In this document: positions 6,241 to 8,475 of the stretch, one piece after another
How positions within the stretch are numbered: position 1 is the stretch's first letter
Layout: each line of letters starts with the position of its first letter
Source: Candidatus Melainabacteria bacterium
GTDB taxonomy: Bacteria > Cyanobacteriota > Vampirovibrionia > Obscuribacterales > Obscuribacteraceae
Reading direction: 5' to 3'
DNA: 8,475 nucleotides
Assembly (NCBI GenBank): GCA_003175915.1
Contig: PSRH01000005.1
Location: 1 to 8,475, forward strand
Position numbers and translations under genes: made by a program
The notes under the pieces: model-generated
Database searches by the model: none
What the model saw: the letters and a program-made list of their open reading frames with translations, nothing else
What the model was told of the DNA's origin: nothing

Positions 6241-6625
6241 GGTACTGACGACGTCTTGTGTCCTGGCGGATCTGCAAGAGGTCATCCAAGAGAGCACGCC
6301 TCTCCGGCCCATCCCAACGCTTCAGCCAATCTTCAACGGCTTGTTGAATCATGCCGCTTTTGTCTGGAGAATGGGCGCCATAGAGATGCTTCAATTCCAG
6401 CCAAATGGATTGTAAGGCAGCCAACTGTTCGGAAGGAAGCTTGACGGTGTAGGCGATGTACTTCCGTTCGGCGTTGTCGCTGTGGCGAAAGGGCAGCTCG
6501 CTGCGGGCAATATTCTTGGAAACCGTGGATTCCATTGCAAAGGCCCCTCCCGTCTCCTCCTGCTCTTCCTCTGAGCCCGCCGGCAGAAGACCTTCTCGAC
6601 TTAGCCGCTCCTGCTCATCTGTCAT
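6227..6625 (-). CDS. Small protein, possible ribbon-helix-helix regulator
   Basis: I do not recognise a named family for this 132-residue protein. Residues 1-30 are acidic and low in complexity. Residues 56-104 have a ribbon-helix-helix-like order: strand YIAYTVKLP, a helix SEQLAALQSIWLELKHL, a short loop, then a helix over about 88-103 (DKSGMIQQAVEDWLKRW). The C-terminus (about 107-130) is a charged, Arg-rich helix. This layout recalls CopG/ParG-like regulators, but the match is only structural intuition. The start is uncertain. ATG 6625 has only weak AAGAG-like bases upstream, while ATG 6535 (M31) has GGAGG (6546-6550) ten bases ahead and would remove the acidic segment. A palindrome at 6663-6676 lies just upstream and is a natural site for self-regulation. 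No toxin partner is visible. Confidence 0.7.
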   Translation of the reverse strand: MTDEQERLSREGLLPAGSEEEQEETGGAFAMESTVSKNIARSELPFRHSDNAERKYIAYTVKLPSEQLAALQSIWLELKHLYGAHSPDKSGMIQQAVEDWLKRWDGPERRALLDDLLQIRQDTRRRQYRKTL

Positions 6626-6662
6626 TGCGCTTTCTCTTCATAACAGCCGGGTCAATCGTCCC

Positions 6663-6676
6663 CTTCGTCGACGAAG
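6663..6676. promoter_or_regulatory. Perfect 14-bp palindrome, candidate operator
   Basis: The bases CTTCGTCGACGAAG form a gapless 7+7 palindrome. It lies 38 bases upstream of the outer start of the minus-strand RHH-like gene, in the divergent region shared with the 6822 gene. RHH proteins commonly bind such short palindromes in their own promoters, so autoregulation is plausible but inferred. Confidence 0.45.
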
Positions 6677-6721
6677 AGAACACCTTTTTAGCAACATTGT
6701 ACAAGCGGCCGCCTTCCGGTG

Positions 6722-6727
6722 GATAAT
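6722..6727 (+). promoter_or_regulatory. Weak candidate -10 box (GATAAT)
   Basis: GATAAT matches the -10 consensus at five of six bases. TTGTAC lies 18 bases upstream (6698-6703) but matches the -35 at only three. Transcription would begin near 6734 and meet the terminator at 6751-6770 almost at once, so this would give a very short attenuated leader. The call is weak. Confidence 0.2.
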
Positions 6728-6750
6728 CTTGCCAATCATCCAAGATATTT

Positions 6751-6770
6751 GCCGCCTAAAGGCGGTTTTT
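6751..6770 (+). terminator. Orphan plus-strand terminator (possible attenuator or sRNA end)
   Basis: CCGCC at 6752-6756 pairs with GGCGG at 6761-6765 around TAAA, followed by five Ts and CTC. This is a clear rho-independent terminator on the plus strand, yet no plus-strand gene lies between the DedA gene and this point. It must end a small RNA, read-through from DedA, or an attenuated leader of the gene at 6822. The 5' arm GCCGCCT is repeated exactly at 6708-6714, giving a possible competing pairing. Confidence 0.7.
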
Positions 6771-6821
6771 CTCAGGAAACTATGGGAACACCACCATGCT
6801 AACAGTTGATTTTTTTAAATT

Positions 6822-7532
6822 TTGGCAGACAATCAGGACATGGCTAATGCTTCACAGCTATTAGGAAGCCTGAGGGACCTTGCCAATCAAGGGCCGCCTC
6901 CCGGTATGATTAAGGATCTCACTCGTTTAACGGTAGAAAGGGTAATGCGCGACAAGATTCTTCTTGGCCTTGTCATTGTTGGCTTATTTGGCATTTTCGT
7001 CGGCGGCTTTTCGGGACGGGAAGAAAGACCCGCAGTCAAGGCCGTGGAGTCACACGAAGCAGCCCAGCCGACCGCGGCGAAAACCTCGGTGGTCGCGCCC
7101 ACTTCCTCTTACGCAGCCGGCGACCCTCTGGATGCTACGCTGGCTACCGATTTTGTTAAGTGGTGGGTGAGTGGTGCCATGGATTACTCGGCTAATGGTT
7201 CGGCCAAAAGCCACGCCACCGCTTTTCACTGGATGACTCCTGAGGCTCAGTCAATATTTGAAGCTAACTTCTGGCCCAACGATCTGGCTGCCGGCATCGC
7301 TCAGGGACAGATAGTCGGTGCCTTTCAACCGGTAGGCGTGCAGGCGGAGGCAATCAATCCCGACGGTAGTGTAGTCGTCGGTCTCTCCGGTACGCTGGTT
7401 CTCCAGTCAACCGGACGACCAACCACGCAGCAAATCTTCGCTGATATATTGGTCAGGAAAGAGCCCTCCGGGCTGAGAGTGGCCGGTCTTTACAATCGCT
7501 CTGGACCGCCTGTGAGCAGCACCGTGTACTAG
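6822..7532 (+). CDS. Single-pass membrane protein of unknown function
   Basis: I do not recognise this 236-residue protein with confidence. Residues 1-44 are a polar segment with GPPPG. Residues 46-64 (ILLGLVIVGLFGIFVGGFS) are one membrane helix following basic residues, so the N-terminus should be cytoplasmic. Residues 66-105 are an Ala/Pro/Thr-rich linker. Residues 106-227 look like a compact alpha/beta domain outside the membrane: helices around FVKWWVSGAMDYS and TPEAQSIFEANFW, then strands to ADILVRKEPSGLRVAGLYN. The layout recalls VirB8/TraE or other NTF2-like anchored domains, but no secretion genes are near and this is speculation. The start is unclear: TTG 6822 has no Shine-Dalgarno, and ATG 6840 has AGGA only one base away. 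An in-frame TAA at 6816-6818 excludes earlier starts. A terminator lies upstream, and tRNA-Phe follows after 112 bases. Confidence 0.75.
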   Translation: MADNQDMANASQLLGSLRDLANQGPPPGMIKDLTRLTVERVMRDKILLGLVIVGLFGIFVGGFSGREERPAVKAVESHEAAQPTAAKTSVVAPTSSYAAGDPLDATLATDFVKWWVSGAMDYSANGSAKSHATAFHWMTPEAQSIFEANFWPNDLAAGIAQGQIVGAFQPVGVQAEAINPDGSVVVGLSGTLVLQSTGRPTTQQIFADILVRKEPSGLRVAGLYNRSGPPVSSTVY

Positions 7533-7555
7533 TTAGGGCAGATCTACATACATGA

Positions 7556-7576
7556 GTCGAGAAGCCACTCTCGGAC
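7556..7576 (+). other. Small hairpin after the membrane protein gene
   Basis: GTCGAGA at 7556-7562 pairs with TCTCGGAC at 7569-7576 (one G bulged) around AGCCAC. It begins 24 bases after the stop. No T-run follows, so it is at best a rho-aided or RNA-stabilising 3' hairpin. Confidence 0.3.
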
Positions 7577-7581
7577 GGTTG

Positions 7582-7590
7582 TGGTATATT
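7582..7590 (+). promoter_or_regulatory. Candidate extended -10 promoter of tRNA-Phe
   Basis: TGGTATATT combines a TGN extension with TATATT, five of six -10 matches. There is no clear -35. Transcription would begin near 7597, leaving a leader of about 48 bases before the mature tRNA, which is usual for a processed tRNA precursor. Confidence 0.4.
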
Positions 7591-7644
7591 GAGCAATTCG
7601 TGGATGAGTTAGAGAGCTAACAAGCTGTTACGAACTCCAAAAAC

Positions 7645-7717
<73 letters not shown>

Positions 7718-7746
7718 AATTATTATTAGATGATTCTGTGAGACTA

Positions 7747-7775
7747 TGCAGACCTAAAGAGAACTAAGGTCTGTA
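7747..7775 (+). promoter_or_regulatory. Dyad between tRNA-Phe and the phosphatase gene
   Basis: CAGACCT at 7749-7755 and AGGTCTG at 7767-7773 are exact inverted copies; a G-U and a T-A pair extend the stem to nine. The loop is 11 bases and no T-run follows. It ends 15 bases before the earliest phosphatase start. It may be an operator or a leader stem rather than a terminator. Confidence 0.4.
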
Positions 7776-7789
7776 CCTAGCTGGCTATT

Positions 7790-8475
7790 GTGCCTGGTGA
7801 AAACTTGAGAGAACTCGAAACAAAAGGACACGAAAAAGGAACGGTTCGCCTCTTGGGCTTAAAGCCTCTGTTTTTTTTCCTTTTATCCGGCCTCGTCTTG
7901 ATATTTGCCGGCCCTGCTTGCCCTTTTACCGACGAACAAAGCAACGATGATTTTTACGTCAAACCTTATTTGCAAATGGGAAAAAATGGCAAGCCGGATG
8001 AGCTCGAATTGCTCTGGGTAGCAAAGAGCAATCGCGACAGATGGCAGCTAGAGGTGAAAGACGGCGTTGTTGAAAAATGGCAACCTCAGGCAGCACCAGA
8101 TAAAAGTTTTGTCTTAACCCCGCATCCATCGCCCCTCTTTCGCTGCCGCATCAAAAGTCTCGCGCCAGGAGAACCCTTTCGCTATCGGCTTTTGAAAAAT
8201 GGCAAAGAGGCCTTTCAGGCCCGAGCCATAGCTTTGAAAAAAGCGGGGCAGTCGTGTCGAGTCGTTCTCTTCGGTGATATGGGAGCGAATACGGAAGGAC
8301 AGCGTAAAGTCGCCTATCGGATCTTGGAGGCCAAGCCGGAACTCCTTGTCCTGCTAGGCGACATCAGCTACGATTTCGGTCTCTACTCAGAATATCTGAA
8401 CAAATTTTTTCCCATCTACAATTGCGACAAGGCTTCCCCTGAGATGGGCGCACCGCTTCTCAGGTCGATCATTGC
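7790..8475 (+). CDS. Purple acid phosphatase, exported (partial, runs off window)
   Basis: This metallophosphoesterase hydrolyses phosphomonoesters with a two-metal centre outside the cytoplasm. Only the first ~229 residues are present. A hydrophobic stretch near residues 24-43 (PLFFFLLSGLVLIFAGPAC after a Lys) is a signal peptide; the GPAC end is a poor lipobox, so signal peptidase I is likelier. From about 55 (DDFYVKPYLQ) runs the beta-rich N-terminal domain of these enzymes, then the catalytic domain from about 157. FGDMG at 161-165 gives the first metal Asp (D163), and GDISY at 190-194 gives D191 and the Tyr (Y194) that colours purple enzymes. Later motifs (GNHE, GHxH) lie beyond the window. 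The start is unsettled: GTG 7790 is the outermost; TTG 7805 has GGTGA four bases ahead; TTG 7853 gives the neatest signal peptide. A TAG at 7778 bounds the frame. Confidence 0.85.
   Translation, partial: MPGENLRELETKGHEKGTVRLLGLKPLFFFLLSGLVLIFAGPACPFTDEQSNDDFYVKPYLQMGKNGKPDELELLWVAKSNRDRWQLEVKDGVVEKWQPQAAPDKSFVLTPHPSPLFRCRIKSLAPGEPFRYRLLKNGKEAFQARAIALKKAGQSCRVVLFGDMGANTEGQRKVAYRILEAKPELLVLLGDISYDFGLYSEYLNKFFPIYNCDKASPEMGAPLLRSII

Noticed and set aside
6810..6818. T7 run that might allow -1 frameshifting from the leader frame into the 6822 gene
   Set aside because: A -1 slip leads straight into the in-frame TAA at 6816-6818, so no fusion could result.
6796..6864. 22-codon leader frame (ATG 6796, GGGA seven bases upstream) overlapping the start of the 6822 gene
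   Set aside because: A possible coupling peptide, but the Shine-Dalgarno is weak and the composition uninformative; not strong enough to call.

Overview
This bacterial window has roughly balanced base composition. It holds a sugar-modification gene cassette, a selenocysteine elongation factor (selB), a DedA membrane protein, two small putative ribbon-helix-helix (RHH) proteins, a membrane-anchored protein of unknown function, tRNA-Phe(GAA), and the 5' part of a secreted purple acid phosphatase. The host cannot be named from the sequence. Frequent TTG starts, a tRNA without an encoded CCA end and the gene mix would fit an environmental lineage such as a non-photosynthetic relative of Cyanobacteria (Vampirovibrionia), but this is a weak guess. 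The gene order looks chromosomal: there is no transposase, integrase, CRISPR array or rRNA.

Layout. Bases 1-93 may be the end of an upstream gene. A structured ~230-base leader precedes a 106-residue protein with a long basic tail and a HicB-type RHH domain; it ends at a strong terminator (676-705). A promoter overlapping a perfect 9-bp inverted repeat (844-867) then drives three close-packed plus-strand genes: a DegT/DnrJ/EryC1/StrS sugar aminotransferase, a left-handed beta-helix acyltransferase and a GNAT acetyltransferase. The first two probably make an N-acylated amino-sugar nucleotide for surface glycans. selB converges on them from the other strand with a 28-base gap. Beyond a short divergent region with a hairpin lies the DedA gene, which converges on a small minus-strand RHH-like gene. 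The divergent region after that holds a 14-bp palindrome and an orphan plus-strand terminator, and is followed by a single-pass membrane protein gene. The window ends with tRNA-Phe, a 9-bp dyad and the purple acid phosphatase.

How the genes work together. The clear functional unit is the aminotransferase-acyltransferase pair, with the GNAT gene probably co-transcribed. DedA proteins (lipid-carrier translocation) and exported phosphatases also act at the envelope, but nothing shows co-regulation. SelB stands apart: no selA, selC, selD or recognisable selenoprotein gene is visible. The points most worth following are regulatory: the dyad on the aminotransferase promoter, the orphan terminator with a duplicated stem arm, the palindrome beside the RHH-like gene, and the single in-frame TGA between the first two cassette genes. 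I found no clearly new multi-gene defence or mobile system.
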